Shown: in pieces, positions 9,389 to 19,628 of the stretch
How the letters are laid out: each line of letters begins with the position of its first letter
How positions within the stretch are numbered: position 1 is the first letter of the stretch
NCBI GenBank assembly: GCA_020853705.1
Contig: JADYYK010000116.1
Coordinates: 1 to 47,696 of the forward strand
Direction of reading: 5' to 3'
Source: Deltaproteobacteria bacterium
GTDB lineage: Bacteria > Myxococcota_A > Polyangia > Haliangiales > JADYYK01
Length of the DNA: 47,696 bases
Program-made: the position numbers and the translations under genes
Notes under the pieces: model-generated
The model's database searches: none
What the model was told of the DNA's origin: nothing
The model's input: only the letters and a program-made list of their open reading frames with translations

Positions 9389-9685
9389 GTGACCGAGGAC
9401 CAGACCACGATGGCCGCAGCGCTGCGCATCTACACCACCGACTACTGCGGCTACTGTCGCCGGGCGGTGGCGCTGCTCAGGCGGCGCGGCATCGCGTTCG
9501 AGGAGATCGACGTCTCGGATGATCCGACCACGCGCAAGTGGCTGCGCGAGCGCACCGGCGAGCGCACCGTGCCACAGGTGTTCATCCATGATGGCGCGGT
9601 GGGCGGCTGCGACGAGCTGGTCGAGCTCGACGAGAGCGGTGAGCTCGACACCCTGCTGGCCATCACCACCAAGGCCAGCGGCTGA
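9389..9685 (+). CDS. Dithiol glutaredoxin (GrxC-like)
   Basis: The product is a compact 98-residue thioredoxin-fold protein with the active site Tyr-Cys-Gly-Tyr-Cys near residues 18-22, the cis-proline segment TVPQVFIHD, and the C-terminal Gly-Gly-Cys-Asp-Glu-Leu motif that binds glutathione. It reduces disulfides or glutathionylated proteins in the cytoplasm. The usual GrxC motif is CPYC; here the second position is Gly. GTG at 9389 is taken as the start; ATG at 9410 would shorten the product by seven residues and is equally compatible with the fold. It follows the proline-rich protein by six bases (counted from its second stop) and overlaps the next gene by one base. Confidence 0.92.
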   Translation: MTEDQTTMAAALRIYTTDYCGYCRRAVALLRRRGIAFEEIDVSDDPTTRKWLRERTGERTVPQVFIHDGAVGGCDELVELDESGELDTLLAITTKASG

Positions 9686-10227
9686 TGCGCCCGACGCGAG
9701 CGGTGCGCGGGCTGGCGGGCCTGGCGAGCGTGCTGGTCGTGCTGGGGCTGGGCGGCGGCCGCGCGGGCGGCCACACCCCGACGGCGCGGCGCACCCTCGA
9801 GGTGGTGGTGCGCCCTGGCGGGGTCGAGGTCATGCTGCTGGCCATCGAGGAGGGCGAGCAGGCGCGCGCCCTGCGCGAGCGCGCCGACGCCGACCATGAC
9901 GGTCACCTGAGCCGTGGCGAGCGCCGACGGCTGTGCGAGCTGGCCGTCATCCTGGCCTATGCGCAGCTCAGCGTGGTCTCGGCGGGCGAGTCGGTGACCC
10001 TGGGCGCGCCACGGATGGCCCCCGCGCCGGGGGCGGAGCTGGGCACCGTGACGGTGGTCGGGCGCGCACGCTGGAAGCGCAAGCTCGACCTGCGCGGACG
10101 CGCGCTGGTGGTGCGCAGCGAGGGCGCGGTGGCGACCGCGGTGGTGGTGCGCGACGCCGCCGGCAAGATCATCGGGGACGGCGTCGCGACGCGTGGGGCG
10201 CCGCTGGTGCTGGGGATCCCGCGCTGA
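9685..10227 (+). CDS. Secreted protein with one EF-hand-like calcium loop
   Basis: This 180-residue protein begins with Arg residues and a hydrophobic segment (about 8-26) typical of a signal peptide. Residues 68-79 read DADHDGHLSRGE, with Asp at positions 1, 3 and 5, Gly at 6, Leu at 8 and Glu at 12, so they form a canonical EF-hand loop. The C-terminal half is predicted to be beta-rich and resembles no family I can name. Calcium binding in the periplasm is inferred from the loop. The start codon shares one base with the glutaredoxin stop. Confidence 0.7.
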   Translation: MRPTRAVRGLAGLASVLVVLGLGGGRAGGHTPTARRTLEVVVRPGGVEVMLLAIEEGEQARALRERADADHDGHLSRGERRRLCELAVILAYAQLSVVSAGESVTLGAPRMAPAPGAELGTVTVVGRARWKRKLDLRGRALVVRSEGAVATAVVVRDAAGKIIGDGVATRGAPLVLGIPR

Positions 10228-10272
10228 CGCCGCGTGGTCCCTCGGCCGCTCGGGCCCTCGAGCCTCTGGGGT

Positions 10273-10301
10273 TTGACGGAGCGCCGCGGGTGAGCTAGAT
10301 C
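10273..10301 (+). promoter_or_regulatory. Sigma-70-like promoter giving a leaderless transcript
   Basis: TTGACG (10273-10278), a 17-base spacer and TAGATC (10296-10301) lie six bases before the ATG at 10308. The expected start point coincides with the ATG itself. No ribosome binding site is present. Confidence 0.6.
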
Positions 10302-10307
10302 CGCCGG

Positions 10308-11405
10308 ATGCGGTGGGGCTGCGTGCTGGCGCTGGTGAGCCTGGGCCTGGCAGCCTGTTCGGGTCGGCGCGCGCGCCAGGTGCCAGCGCCCGATGGCGGC
10401 AGCGGCCAGGTCGTGGCCAGCGGCGGCGACGGCGGCGCACGTGGCGTCAGCGACGCCGACAAGGCCGAGGCGCGTGCGGCCAACCTGCGCGGCGACCGGC
10501 TGGCCGCCGAGGAGCGCTGGCCCGAGGCGGTCGCGGCCTATGACGAGGCCATCGCGCGCGACCCGGCCCACCTCGTCGCGCGCATCAACCTGGGCTTCGC
10601 GCTGATGTTCGCCGGAGATCTGCCGCGGGCGCGCGTCGAGACCGTGCGCGCGCGCCAGGCCGCCGCGGGGCAGCCGCGCTGGGAGGGCTCGGCGATCTAC
10701 AACCTGGGGCGCATCTCGGAGCTGGAGGGCAAGCTCGACGAGGCCAAGCGCCACTATCGCGAGTCGCTGGCGATGCGTCCGCACCGCGTGGTCGCGGAGC
10801 GGCTGGCCAACCTGGACAGCCCGGCCGAGCGCGCCGCCGACGCCGCCCTGCTGGCCATCCTGGAGGATCCGGCGCCCGACGTGCTGGGCGAGCGCTCGGG
10901 GATCGTGCCGGTCAAGACGCTGCCGCTGGCCATCAAGCGCCTGGGCCTGGGTGACGCCACCATCATCTCGCGGCTGCCGCCCGACGGCACCGGCGCGGCC
11001 GCGCTGCTCGAGGTCGCGGGCAAGGCCGGCGCCGGAGCTGGCGCCGGAGCAGATGGCGGCGTGGCGACCACGCGCGTCCTGCTGGTCGAGCTCGGCGCCG
11101 TGGTGGCGCGCCTCAACCTGACCAGCGCCGCGGCCGCCACCCTGGAGCGCCGCGACTTCACCGGCGACGGCCAGGTCGAGCTGATCATTCGCGGCAAGAA
11201 CGAGCTGCGTCTGTACAGCATCGCCGCGCGCACCTTGACCGAGATCCTGGCCCTGCCCGAGGACGGCGACGGCGCCGCCTACGAGCTGCGCGAGGTCCCC
11301 TTCGGCGAGGCCACCGACGTGGTCGCCATCCCCTTCGAGGACGCCGGCCCCAGCGCCGGCCGCTGGCGCTACCTCAACGACCGCTACCGCAAGCTCGAAC
11401 TCTAG
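10308..11405 (+). CDS. TPR-containing lipoprotein
   Basis: The 365-residue product starts with a lipoprotein signal ending Leu-Gly-Leu-Ala-Ala-Cys, so Cys17 should be lipidated. Residues of about 45-165 hold two to three TPR units (WPEAVAAYDEAIARDPAHL, and LDEAKRHYRESLAMRPHRV). The C-terminal 200 residues are a beta-rich region ending in RWRYLNDRYRKLEL. It contains FTGDGQVELIIRGKNELRLY, which resembles an FG-GAP or beta-propeller blade. It probably acts in the periplasm or at an outer membrane as a scaffold; the partner is unknown. The gene has its own promoter and lies 80 bases after the EF-hand gene. It converges on the AAA+ gene. Confidence 0.8.
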   Translation: MRWGCVLALVSLGLAACSGRRARQVPAPDGGSGQVVASGGDGGARGVSDADKAEARAANLRGDRLAAEERWPEAVAAYDEAIARDPAHLVARINLGFALMFAGDLPRARVETVRARQAAAGQPRWEGSAIYNLGRISELEGKLDEAKRHYRESLAMRPHRVVAERLANLDSPAERAADAALLAILEDPAPDVLGERSGIVPVKTLPLAIKRLGLGDATIISRLPPDGTGAAALLEVAGKAGAGAGAGADGGVATTRVLLVELGAVVARLNLTSAAAATLERRDFTGDGQVELIIRGKNELRLYSIAARTLTEILALPEDGDGAAYELREVPFGEATDVVAIPFEDAGPSAGRWRYLNDRYRKLEL

Positions 11406-11445
11406 CAGGCGGTTGAGAAACGTAGCGAGGAGCCCCGAGCGCAAG

Positions 11446-11473
11446 GCGAGGCGAGCACCGGCGCCCGCCTCGC
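11446..11473. terminator. Hairpin between convergent genes
   Basis: GCGAGGCG (11446-11453) pairs with CGCCTCGC (11466-11473) around a 12-base loop, between the TPR lipoprotein and the AAA+ gene. There is no U-run on either side, so its role as a terminator is inferred from position. Confidence 0.45.
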
Positions 11474-11482
11474 GCGCACGGC

Positions 11483-14269
11483 TCAGTCGGCGGCGCGCCA
11501 GGCCTCCAGGAAGACGTCGAGCTGGCCGGCCATGACGTCCTTGTAGCGCGGGGCCACGGCGCCGGTGCGCGGGTCGCGGGCGCCGCTGCCGCCCTGCGCG
11601 TAGGTGCGCGCCAGCGCCAGCGACGGCTCGCCGGGCGGGGTGTGCTCGAGGTCGGCGGCCAGCCAGGCCAGGGTGGCGCGGCTCTGGCCCTGCAGCGTGT
11701 AGGACGTCAGGCGATCGCCGCGATCGATGCGCGCGGCGCAGGTGATCTCGAGGCCGCCGAGGCCGGTGCGCCGCGGCAGCGCGGTCAGGCGCACCTCGTC
11801 CCCCTGGTCGTCACCCTTGGGGATGACCTGGACGCCGACGCGCAGATCGGGGCGGCCCTTGCGGGTCAGCCGGTGGGTGCCCTCCTCCATCGACAGGTAG
11901 GCGAAGGCGCCTGGCCCCTCGACGTCGAGGATGATGCGGCCCAGGGTCTCCTCGGCGAGGCCATAGGCGACGATCTCGGCGGCCAGGCCCAGGCGGCGAC
12001 ACCAGCGCAGCTCGGCGTCGGCCAGCTCGCCCAGCCAGTCGGCCGCGGGCGCCAGCGGATCCAGGTTGCGCAGCACCAGCCAGACCGCGCCGGGGCCCTC
12101 CTCGGCGTCGCGCTCGCGCCACTGCTTGAGCGCCTGCGCCGCGGCCTCCAGCACGCGCGCCATCGACTGCGCGCTGACCTTGCCGGCGCCGCGCTCGAGC
12201 AGCTCGGCCAGCGCGGCCACCGGCGCGGCCAGGCGACGCTCGACCTGGATGGCGACGTCGAGGGCGCGATACTGGTCGTGCACCTTGCCGGCCGTGGCGG
12301 CGTCGCGCCAGAAGCCGTCGGCGTTCATGACCTCGAGCAGCTTGCTGGCCTCGGCGGCGCGCGCCTCCAGCCTGTCCTGGAACGGCCGCGCCTGCGCCAC
12401 CAGCCGGGCCGCCTCGGTGAGAAGCTTCTTCTTGTCGAGCGCCTGCACCTTCTCGGAGGTCTTGCCCTGCGGCAGCCGGACCTCCTGGACGTCGTCCTCG
12501 GCGGTCGCCGCGGCGTCGAGCGTGACCAGGCGCGCCGCGATGCCGCCGCTGCGCACGGTCAGCTCCAGGCGCGCGCCCGGCGGCGGGGCGTCGCGCACGA
12601 TGACCTCGGCCAGCGCCTTGGTGACGTTGCGCTCGATGATGCGGCGCAGGAAGCGGGCGCCAAAGTTGGGGTCGTAGCCGTGCGCGGTCAGCCAGTCGAG
12701 CACGGCGTCGTCGACCTCGAGCTGCAGGCCGCGGCGCTTGATGCCGGCGCGCTCGCGCAGCTGCTCGACCTCGCGCAGCGCGATCGTCCGGATGTCGTCG
12801 CGCGACAGCGGGTGGAAGTGCACCACCTGGTCGAAGCGGTTGAGGAACTCGACGCGAAAGTGCTTGAGGAGCAGGCGATCCAGCTCGCGATCGAGGGTGG
12901 CCACGTCGCGCGGGCCGCCGAAGCCGATGGACTGGCCGCGATAGACCTCGGACCCGGCGTTGGAGGTCGCGATGATGATCATCGAGCGGCACGACACCGA
13001 CTCGTTGGCGCCATTGATGAACGCGCCCTCGTCGATGAGCTGCAGCAGCCGGTCGATCACGGCCGGGTGCGCCTTCTCCAGCTCGTCGAGCAGCAGCACC
13101 GCGAACGGGTGGCCCATCAGGCGCGTGGCCAGCAGGCCGCGGCGCGCGCGGGCGTTGTAACCGTCCGGGTTGCCGAACAGCAGCGGCGCGTCGTTCGGGG
13201 CCTGGTGGTCGGCCATGTTGAGGCGCACCATGCGCTCTCGGCTGCCGAACAGGAACTCGGCCAGGAGCTGCGCGATGTGGGTCTTGCCGACTCCGGTCGG
13301 GCCCACGAACAGGAAGGCGCCGAACGGCCGCCGGGTGTCCGACAGGCCGGCCTTGATCTGGCTGATCATGCGCACGGTGGCGCGCACCGCCTCGTGCTGG
13401 CCCAGCACGCGCGAGCGGAACATGCGCTCGGTGGCGTCGGAGTCGAAGCGCACCGTGGGATCGATGAGGAAGCGCGGCACCCGGTAGCTGTGGAAGAAGC
13501 GCTCGATGACGGCGTCCTCGCCGATGTCGCCCTTGCCGCCGCCCAGGGTGCCGACCTGGCTGAGTAGCTCGACGGTGCGCCGCGGATGCTGGGTGCGCGA
13601 CAGGAAGCGGTGCGCCAGCTCCAGCGCCGACGACAGCGCATCGGGCGAGAAGTCGAGGCCGCGCGCGCGCTGCTCGTCGGCCCAGCGCTGAAGCAGCCGC
13701 TCCATGTGCGGCAGGCTGGGCTCCTCGACCGTGATCGACACGAAGTGCTGCTCGAGGTCGGGGGTGTGCTCCAGCATCGAGTCGATGGTCGAGCCCAGGC
13801 CCTCGCCCAGGATGGCGACGCCGTTGCGGCGCAGCGCCAGGGTCTGCAGCAGCGGCTCCAGGTCGTGATCGTAGGCCACGTGCAGATCGCGGAAGAACGG
13901 CACGATGTCGGGCGACACGATCAGCGCGTCGACCAGCTTCTGCATCTCGGGCCGCACCTGCTCGGCCTTGGCCAGCGCGCTGAGGCGGTTGCGCAGCGAG
14001 ATCTGCACGATGCGCTTGCCGTGCAGCGGCGGCGGCCCCTGCCCCGCCGCCGCGCGCCGCGCCAGCTCCTGGATGATGGAGCTCTTGCCGACCCCGGGCA
14101 GGCCGCCGAGGATGGGGTTCTTGCCGCCCAGCAGCACGTCCCCCGCGCGGCGCACCAGCTCATCGACCTCGAACGCCGGCGGCAGCTTGCCGGAGCGCGC
14201 CAGCTCGGTGAGATCACGCTCGATCCACTCGCCGAGGACGCGCTCGGGGTTCGCCGGCGACTTGGCCAT
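11483..14269 (-). CDS. ClpA-like double AAA+ unfoldase fused to a GGQ-less RF2-type release factor
   Basis: The 928-residue protein has two parts. Residues 40-270 form a first AAA+ domain with Walker A GLPGVGKSS (Lys62) and a weak Walker B (ILGEG, Asp lost). Residues 285-575 form a second, intact AAA+ domain: GPTGVGKT (323-330), LLLDELEK (392-399), Arg finger in FLNRFD and sensor 2 GARFLRR. An Ile-Gly-Phe tripeptide (448-450) sits where ClpA and ClpC have the ClpP-docking loop. Residues of about 612-928 read as a whole RF2: N-terminal helices with DGFWRDAATAGKVHDQY, then the PCRF core with ADWLGELADAELRWCRRLGL and AYLSMEEGTHRLTRKG, and an RF2-like C-terminus RDPRTGAVAP. The SPF codon-reading motif is missing and GGQ is GGL (838-840). 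There is no Clp N-domain. It follows cysS by 14 bases. Nascent-chain or ribosome quality control is inferred. Confidence 0.85.
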   Translation of the reverse strand: MAKSPANPERVLGEWIERDLTELARSGKLPPAFEVDELVRRAGDVLLGGKNPILGGLPGVGKSSIIQELARRAAAGQGPPPLHGKRIVQISLRNRLSALAKAEQVRPEMQKLVDALIVSPDIVPFFRDLHVAYDHDLEPLLQTLALRRNGVAILGEGLGSTIDSMLEHTPDLEQHFVSITVEEPSLPHMERLLQRWADEQRARGLDFSPDALSSALELAHRFLSRTQHPRRTVELLSQVGTLGGGKGDIGEDAVIERFFHSYRVPRFLIDPTVRFDSDATERMFRSRVLGQHEAVRATVRMISQIKAGLSDTRRPFGAFLFVGPTGVGKTHIAQLLAEFLFGSRERMVRLNMADHQAPNDAPLLFGNPDGYNARARRGLLATRLMGHPFAVLLLDELEKAHPAVIDRLLQLIDEGAFINGANESVSCRSMIIIATSNAGSEVYRGQSIGFGGPRDVATLDRELDRLLLKHFRVEFLNRFDQVVHFHPLSRDDIRTIALREVEQLRERAGIKRRGLQLEVDDAVLDWLTAHGYDPNFGARFLRRIIERNVTKALAEVIVRDAPPPGARLELTVRSGGIAARLVTLDAAATAEDDVQEVRLPQGKTSEKVQALDKKKLLTEAARLVAQARPFQDRLEARAAEASKLLEVMNADGFWRDAATAGKVHDQYRALDVAIQVERRLAAPVAALAELLERGAGKVSAQSMARVLEAAAQALKQWRERDAEEGPGAVWLVLRNLDPLAPAADWLGELADAELRWCRRLGLAAEIVAYGLAEETLGRIILDVEGPGAFAYLSMEEGTHRLTRKGRPDLRVGVQVIPKGDDQGDEVRLTALPRRTGLGGLEITCAARIDRGDRLTSYTLQGQSRATLAWLAADLEHTPPGEPSLALARTYAQGGSGARDPRTGAVAPRYKDVMAGQLDVFLEAWRAAD

Positions 14270-14283
14270 GGCTCAGGCGGCCA

Positions 14284-15792
14284 TCAGTCGACGACGCGCC
14301 AGGTGGCGCCGGTCGGGCCGTCCATGACCTCGACGCCGAGCGCCTTCAGCTCGGCGCGGATGTCGTCGGACAGCTTGAAGTCCTTGCTCTTGCGCGCGGC
14401 GTCGCGGTCGGCCAGGCGGCGCTCGATGGCGGCGGCGTCGAGGCCGCGACGCGCCACCAGACGGGCCCGGCGGGCGTCCAGGAAGTCGCGTGGCGGCCGG
14501 GTCAGCAGGCCCAGCACGCAGGGCACGCCGCGCAGATCCTTGCGCAGGCGCGCCAGCGTGCGCGCGCGCACGTCCTTGGCCACACCCTTGCCGCTGTCGA
14601 GCAGGCGGTTGGCCAGCTTCATGCCCTCGCCGGCGTCGGCCAGCGCCTGCGCGGTGTTGAGATCGTCGTCCATCGCCGCGCGCATGCGGGCGTCGAGATC
14701 GGACGCCTCGGGCAGCACGTCTGACGCCGGAGCGGCGACGTCGTCACCGGCGACACCGGCGCTGGCGGCCCACTGATCGAGCCGCTCCAGCGTGGTGTAG
14801 AAGTAGTCGAGGCGCTTCTCGGCGTCGTCCAGGCTGGTGAAGCCGACCACGCTCTTGCCGTCGTCGCCCAGCGCGAGCTCGAAGTTGATGTGGCTGCGGT
14901 AGTGCGTGAGCAGCATGAAGAGGCGGAAGGTCTCGCGGTCGAAGCGCTTGACCAGCTCACCGAGCAAGAAGAAGTTGCCCAGCGACTTGGCCATCTTCTC
15001 GCCGTTGACCTTGATGAGGCCGTTGTGCGTCCACAGCTGCGCGAAGCTGCCCGCCCCGGTCAGCGCCTGCGACTGCGCGATCTCGTTCTCGTGGTGTGGA
15101 AACACCAGATCGAGGCCGCCGCCGTGGATGTCGAAGCTGGGCCCGAGGTGCTGCGACGCCATCGCCGAGCACTCGATGTGCCAGCCCGGTCGCCCCGGCC
15201 CCCAGGGGCTCGGCCACGACGGCTCGCCCGCCTTGGCGCCCTTCCACAGCGCGAAGTCGGCCGGCGAACGCTTGTCCTCGTTGGCGTCGACACGCGCGCC
15301 CGCGATCAGATCGGCCACGTTCTGCCCCGACAGCTGGCCATAGGGCGGGAAGCTGTCGACCGCGAAGTAGACGTCACCGCCCGAGGCGTAGGCCTTGCCC
15401 GCGGCGATGAGGCGCTCGATGTAGTCGATGATGCCGGGGATGGTCTCGCTGACCCGCGGCTCGATGCTGGGCCGCTTGATGTCGAGGCTGTCCATGTCGG
15501 CGACGTACTCGACCGCGTAACGGGCCGCGAGGGCCGCGGGGTCCTCGCCCAGCTCGGCGGCGCGCTTGATGATCTTGTCCTCGACGTCGGTGAAGTTGCG
15601 CACCACGGTGGCCTTCAGCCCCGAGGCCTCCAGCCAGCGCCGCAGCACGTCGATGGTCATCTCGGGGCGCGCGTGGCCGACGTGCGCGCTGTTGTAGACC
15701 GTGGGGCCGCACAGGTAGATCCCGACCTGACCGGGGACCAGGGGACGCAGTGGGGCCTTGCGCTTCGTGAGGGTGTCGTAGAGGGCGATCAT
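14284..15792 (-). CDS. cysS: Cysteinyl-tRNA synthetase
   Basis: CysS charges tRNA-Cys in the cytoplasm. The 502-residue class I synthetase has the HIGH-like HVGHARP after CGPTVYNSA, the zinc-site segments GWHIECSAM and HHENEIAQS, and the KMSKS-like motif EKMAKSLGN. The C-terminal 150 residues form the usual helical bundle plus a short anticodon-binding tail. Length and order match the family. The start ATG overlaps the stop of the upstream membrane protein gene (ATGA), and the AAA+-RF2 gene follows 14 bases downstream, so the three are one operon. The second HIGH-motif residue is Val, a common variant. Confidence 0.97.
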   Translation of the reverse strand: MIALYDTLTKRKAPLRPLVPGQVGIYLCGPTVYNSAHVGHARPEMTIDVLRRWLEASGLKATVVRNFTDVEDKIIKRAAELGEDPAALAARYAVEYVADMDSLDIKRPSIEPRVSETIPGIIDYIERLIAAGKAYASGGDVYFAVDSFPPYGQLSGQNVADLIAGARVDANEDKRSPADFALWKGAKAGEPSWPSPWGPGRPGWHIECSAMASQHLGPSFDIHGGGLDLVFPHHENEIAQSQALTGAGSFAQLWTHNGLIKVNGEKMAKSLGNFFLLGELVKRFDRETFRLFMLLTHYRSHINFELALGDDGKSVVGFTSLDDAEKRLDYFYTTLERLDQWAASAGVAGDDVAAPASDVLPEASDLDARMRAAMDDDLNTAQALADAGEGMKLANRLLDSGKGVAKDVRARTLARLRKDLRGVPCVLGLLTRPPRDFLDARRARLVARRGLDAAAIERRLADRDAARKSKDFKLSDDIRAELKALGVEVMDGPTGATWRVVD

Positions 15793-16928
15793 CTCGAGGG
15801 CTCGGCGGCGGGGGTGGCCGCGGCGCGGGCGCGCTGGCGCTCGCGCAGCAGGCGGTAAAGCCCCCAGGCGTTGAAGAGGAAGAACAGGAAGAGGACCCCG
15901 AAGATCACGGGGTAATACCAGTATTCTGCCGGGCGCTCGCCGGCCTGCAGCACCAGCGGATCGGTGCCCGCGGGGACCAGCGGCGCGTAGATCAGCGCGC
16001 GCTTCAGCGACGCCAGCGGCGCCTTGCCGGTGCCCAGCGCGACCTCGCCGCCGGTCACCTTCAGGGTCGACAGCGCGCCGCGGTGCTCACGCACCTCGGT
16101 GCTGACGCTGGCCGAGGCCGACTTCGCGCGCAGCGCGGCGCGCAGCCCCTCGAGGCCGGACGGGCCGGTGGGCACGCGGTAGCGATACACGGTCTCGCCC
16201 TCTTCGAGCAGCGTGGGCGTGCCGGCGTCACCGACCCCGGTGACCAGGGCATCGGCGGCGGCGCGGTCGGGGAAGATCACACGCGGCACATCGACCAGGG
16301 CGTGGTCGGCGACCTCCTCGGTCAGCACGACCTGGGCCTCGGGCTCGACGGCGAAGCTCTCGCCGATGACGTCGCTGGCCTGGCGCTGGCTGCCCAGCTC
16401 GCCGAGCTGCGCGGGTGTCACCCGCCGCGGGGCACGCGCCTTGCGCAGGTAGCTGGCGGCGTCACGGCCGTAAGGCAGCCTGGACAGCAGGCGCAGACGG
16501 CCGGTGTAGTGATCAGTGCCGCGGGCGTCGGCGCCGGTGTCATCGCCCCGCAGCTGCAGCAGCAGGCGCCCCCCGGTGCCCAGCACCCGGGCCACGCGCC
16601 AGCCCATGTCCTTGCCGCCGCCGACGCGCATGGGAAACCCGCGATCGGGCACCCCTTGCAGGGTCACGAAGCTGTTGTCGCCGGGCAGCGCGGGCGGCGC
16701 GGCCCCCGCACGGGTGACCATGCCGAGGTCCTGCGGGGTGCGCGAGCGCAGCGCGTACAGGAAGTCGTCGCGCAGCCGAAACCCCATGATGTACACGACG
16801 ATGACCAGCACCGCGCCGGAGATGATCGGGCTGACCAGGCGCGCGCGCGGCAGCCGCAGTCGAAGCAGCTCCGGATCGAGCTCCTCCGGTGGGATGGGAG
16901 AGCCCGCGGATGGGGGCGCGCGGCGCAT
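15789..16928 (-). CDS. Protein with two membrane segments, unknown function
   Basis: The 379-residue product has a hydrophobic segment near residues 32-50 (ISGAVLVIVVYIMGF) and another near 335-358 (YYPVIFGVLFLFFLFNAWGLYRLL). A long, Arg-rich, mainly beta-type region of about 280 residues lies between them and should be outside the cytoplasm. Both ends are basic and cytoplasmic. I recognise no family. ATG at 16928 is preferred over the upstream GTG at 16946, because TAATTT sits eight bases before the ATG and would place the transcript start at or close to it. It is translationally coupled to cysS by an ATGA overlap. Confidence 0.7.
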   Translation of the reverse strand: MRRAPPSAGSPIPPEELDPELLRLRLPRARLVSPIISGAVLVIVVYIMGFRLRDDFLYALRSRTPQDLGMVTRAGAAPPALPGDNSFVTLQGVPDRGFPMRVGGGKDMGWRVARVLGTGGRLLLQLRGDDTGADARGTDHYTGRLRLLSRLPYGRDAASYLRKARAPRRVTPAQLGELGSQRQASDVIGESFAVEPEAQVVLTEEVADHALVDVPRVIFPDRAAADALVTGVGDAGTPTLLEEGETVYRYRVPTGPSGLEGLRAALRAKSASASVSTEVREHRGALSTLKVTGGEVALGTGKAPLASLKRALIYAPLVPAGTDPLVLQAGERPAEYWYYPVIFGVLFLFFLFNAWGLYRLLRERQRARAAATPAAEPSR

Positions 16929-16936
16929 ATGGGCGG

Positions 16937-16942
16937 AAATTA
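16937..16942 (-). promoter_or_regulatory. -10-like hexamer for the membrane protein-cysS operon
   Basis: TAATTT on the minus strand lies eight bases before the ATG at 16928. A 17-base spacer leads back to GGGACT, a poor -35. The local sequence is clearly AT-richer than the genes around it. Confidence 0.3.
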
Positions 16943-16956
16943 GCACATGGGTTTGG

Positions 16957-16962
16957 TAGAGT
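16957..16962 (+). promoter_or_regulatory. -10-like hexamer for the dehydrogenase-xseA operon
   Basis: TAGAGT lies seven bases before the GTG at 16970 and there is no ribosome binding site between them. No convincing -35 was seen. It is back to back with the minus-strand -10 at 16937-16942. Confidence 0.3.
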
Positions 16963-16969
16963 CCCGGCC

Positions 16970-18017
<1,048 letters not shown>

Positions 18018-18037
<20 letters not shown>

Positions 18038-19628
18038 CGAGGGCACACAGGGCGATCTGTTCTCGCGGCCTCGTGAGCGCGAGCTGACGTACACCCGCGA
18101 CGACGACAACGAGCCGCCGCCGCTGGGGCAGCGCAGCCCGGGCGGCGCACCGGCCGCGGCGGCCGCGCCTGCGCCGGCTGCAGCTGCGGCTGCGGCTGCG
18201 GCTGCAAGACCAGCCAAGCCGAAGGTGATCTCGGTGGGCGAGCTGGTGCGGGTGGCGGCGCGCGCGGTGGAGGCTGGCGTCGGCGGGGTCTGGGTCGAGG
18301 GCGAGATCTCGAACTACAAGCGCCACTCGTCGGGCCACCTGTACTTCGTCCTCAAGGACGACGAGGCCCAGCTGCCGGTGGTGATCTGGCGCTCCGACGC
18401 CCAGCGGGTGCGCTTCGCCATCGAGGATGGCATGCACGTGCGTCTGCGCGGGCGCGCCACCATCTACGAGCAGCAGGGCAAGTTCCAGATGTACGCCAGC
18501 GTGATCGAGGCCGTCGGCGCCGGCGAGGCCGCGCTGGCCTTCGAGCAGCTGAAGAAGAAGCTGGAGGCCGAGGGGCTGTTCGAGCGCGGGCGCAAGCGGC
18601 CGCTGCCCTGGTGGCCGCGCCGGGTCGGCGTGGTGACCTCGGCCACCGGGGCCGCGGTGCGCGACATCATCCGGGTGCTGCACCGGCGCGCCGGGGTGCC
18701 CATCCTGATCGCCCCCGCGGCGGTGCAGGGCGAGGGCGCCGCGCAGGAGCTGGTGGCCGCGCTGGGCGCCATCGCGCGGGTGCCCGATGTCGACGTCATC
18801 ATCATCGGGCGCGGCGGTGGTTCGGCCGAGGATCTGGCCGCCTTCAACGACGAGCGGCTGGCCCGCGCCATCGCGGCCTGCCCGCGGCCAGTCATCTCCG
18901 CGGTCGGCCACGAGGTCGACTTCACCATCGCCGACTTCGTCGCCGACGAGCGCGCGCCCACGCCGTCAGCCGCGGCCGAGCGCGCCGTCCCGGTCGCCGC
19001 CGAGATCGCCGCCGAGGTCGCCGATCTCGGGGGTCGCCTGGTGCGCGCCATCCGCCGCCGCCGCAGCGACGGCCTCAACGCCCTGGAGCGGCTGGTCGCC
19101 CGCCTGGGGGACCCGCGCCGCCTGGTCGAGCGCCAGCGCCACGAGGTCGACGCCCTGCTGGAGCGCGCCGCGCGGGCCGCCGCCAGCGCCGCCCACGGTC
19201 GCCGCGCCGGCCTGGTCGCGCTGGAGCGCCGCCTGCAAGCCCTGCATCCGCGCGCCCGGCTGACCGCGGATCGGGCCGCGCTGGCCGCGCTGGCCGCGCG
19301 CATGCCGGCGCTGGCCGCACGCGCGGTCGCGGCGCGACGCAGCGCCCTCGCGGGGCTGCCGGCACGCCTGGGCGCCGCCAGCGCCCGCGCCCTGGCCGCC
19401 CATCGCGCGGGGCTGGCCGAGCTGGCCGGCCGCCTGCAGGCGCTGTCCCCGCTGGCCGTCCTGCAGCGTGGCTATGGCCTGGTGCGGGCCGCCGACGGCC
19501 GCGTGCTGACCGACGCCGCCACGGTGGCGCCGGGCGATCGGCTGCACATCGAGCTACGCCGCGGCCAGCTGCGCGCCGACGTCATCGACATCGACCTCGG
19601 CAAGAAGAAGGAGGACACGGATGAGTAG
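18018..19628 (+). CDS. xseA: Exonuclease VII large subunit
   Basis: XseA is the catalytic subunit of exonuclease VII, which degrades single-stranded DNA. The 536-residue protein has an N-terminal disordered part with an alanine run (residues about 44-65). The OB-fold domain follows with VISVGELVRVAARAVE, VWVEGEISNYKRHSSGH and VLKDDEAQLPVVIW. The nuclease core has RVGVVTSATGAAVRDI, IIGRGGGSAEDLAAFND and ISAVGHEVDFTIADFVADERAPTPS split over its known motifs. The C-terminal coiled-coil region is very Ala/Arg rich, and the end (VLQRGYGLV) is typical. The small subunit gene xseB is not next to it. The ATG at 18018 lies in the end of the dehydrogenase gene; the true start might be further in, since the first 65 residues are not conserved. 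Confidence 0.95.

Noticed and set aside
11642..13567. Plus-strand open frame of 641 codons
   Set aside because: It is antisense to the AAA+-RF2 gene, which has clear Walker motifs; the shadow has none.
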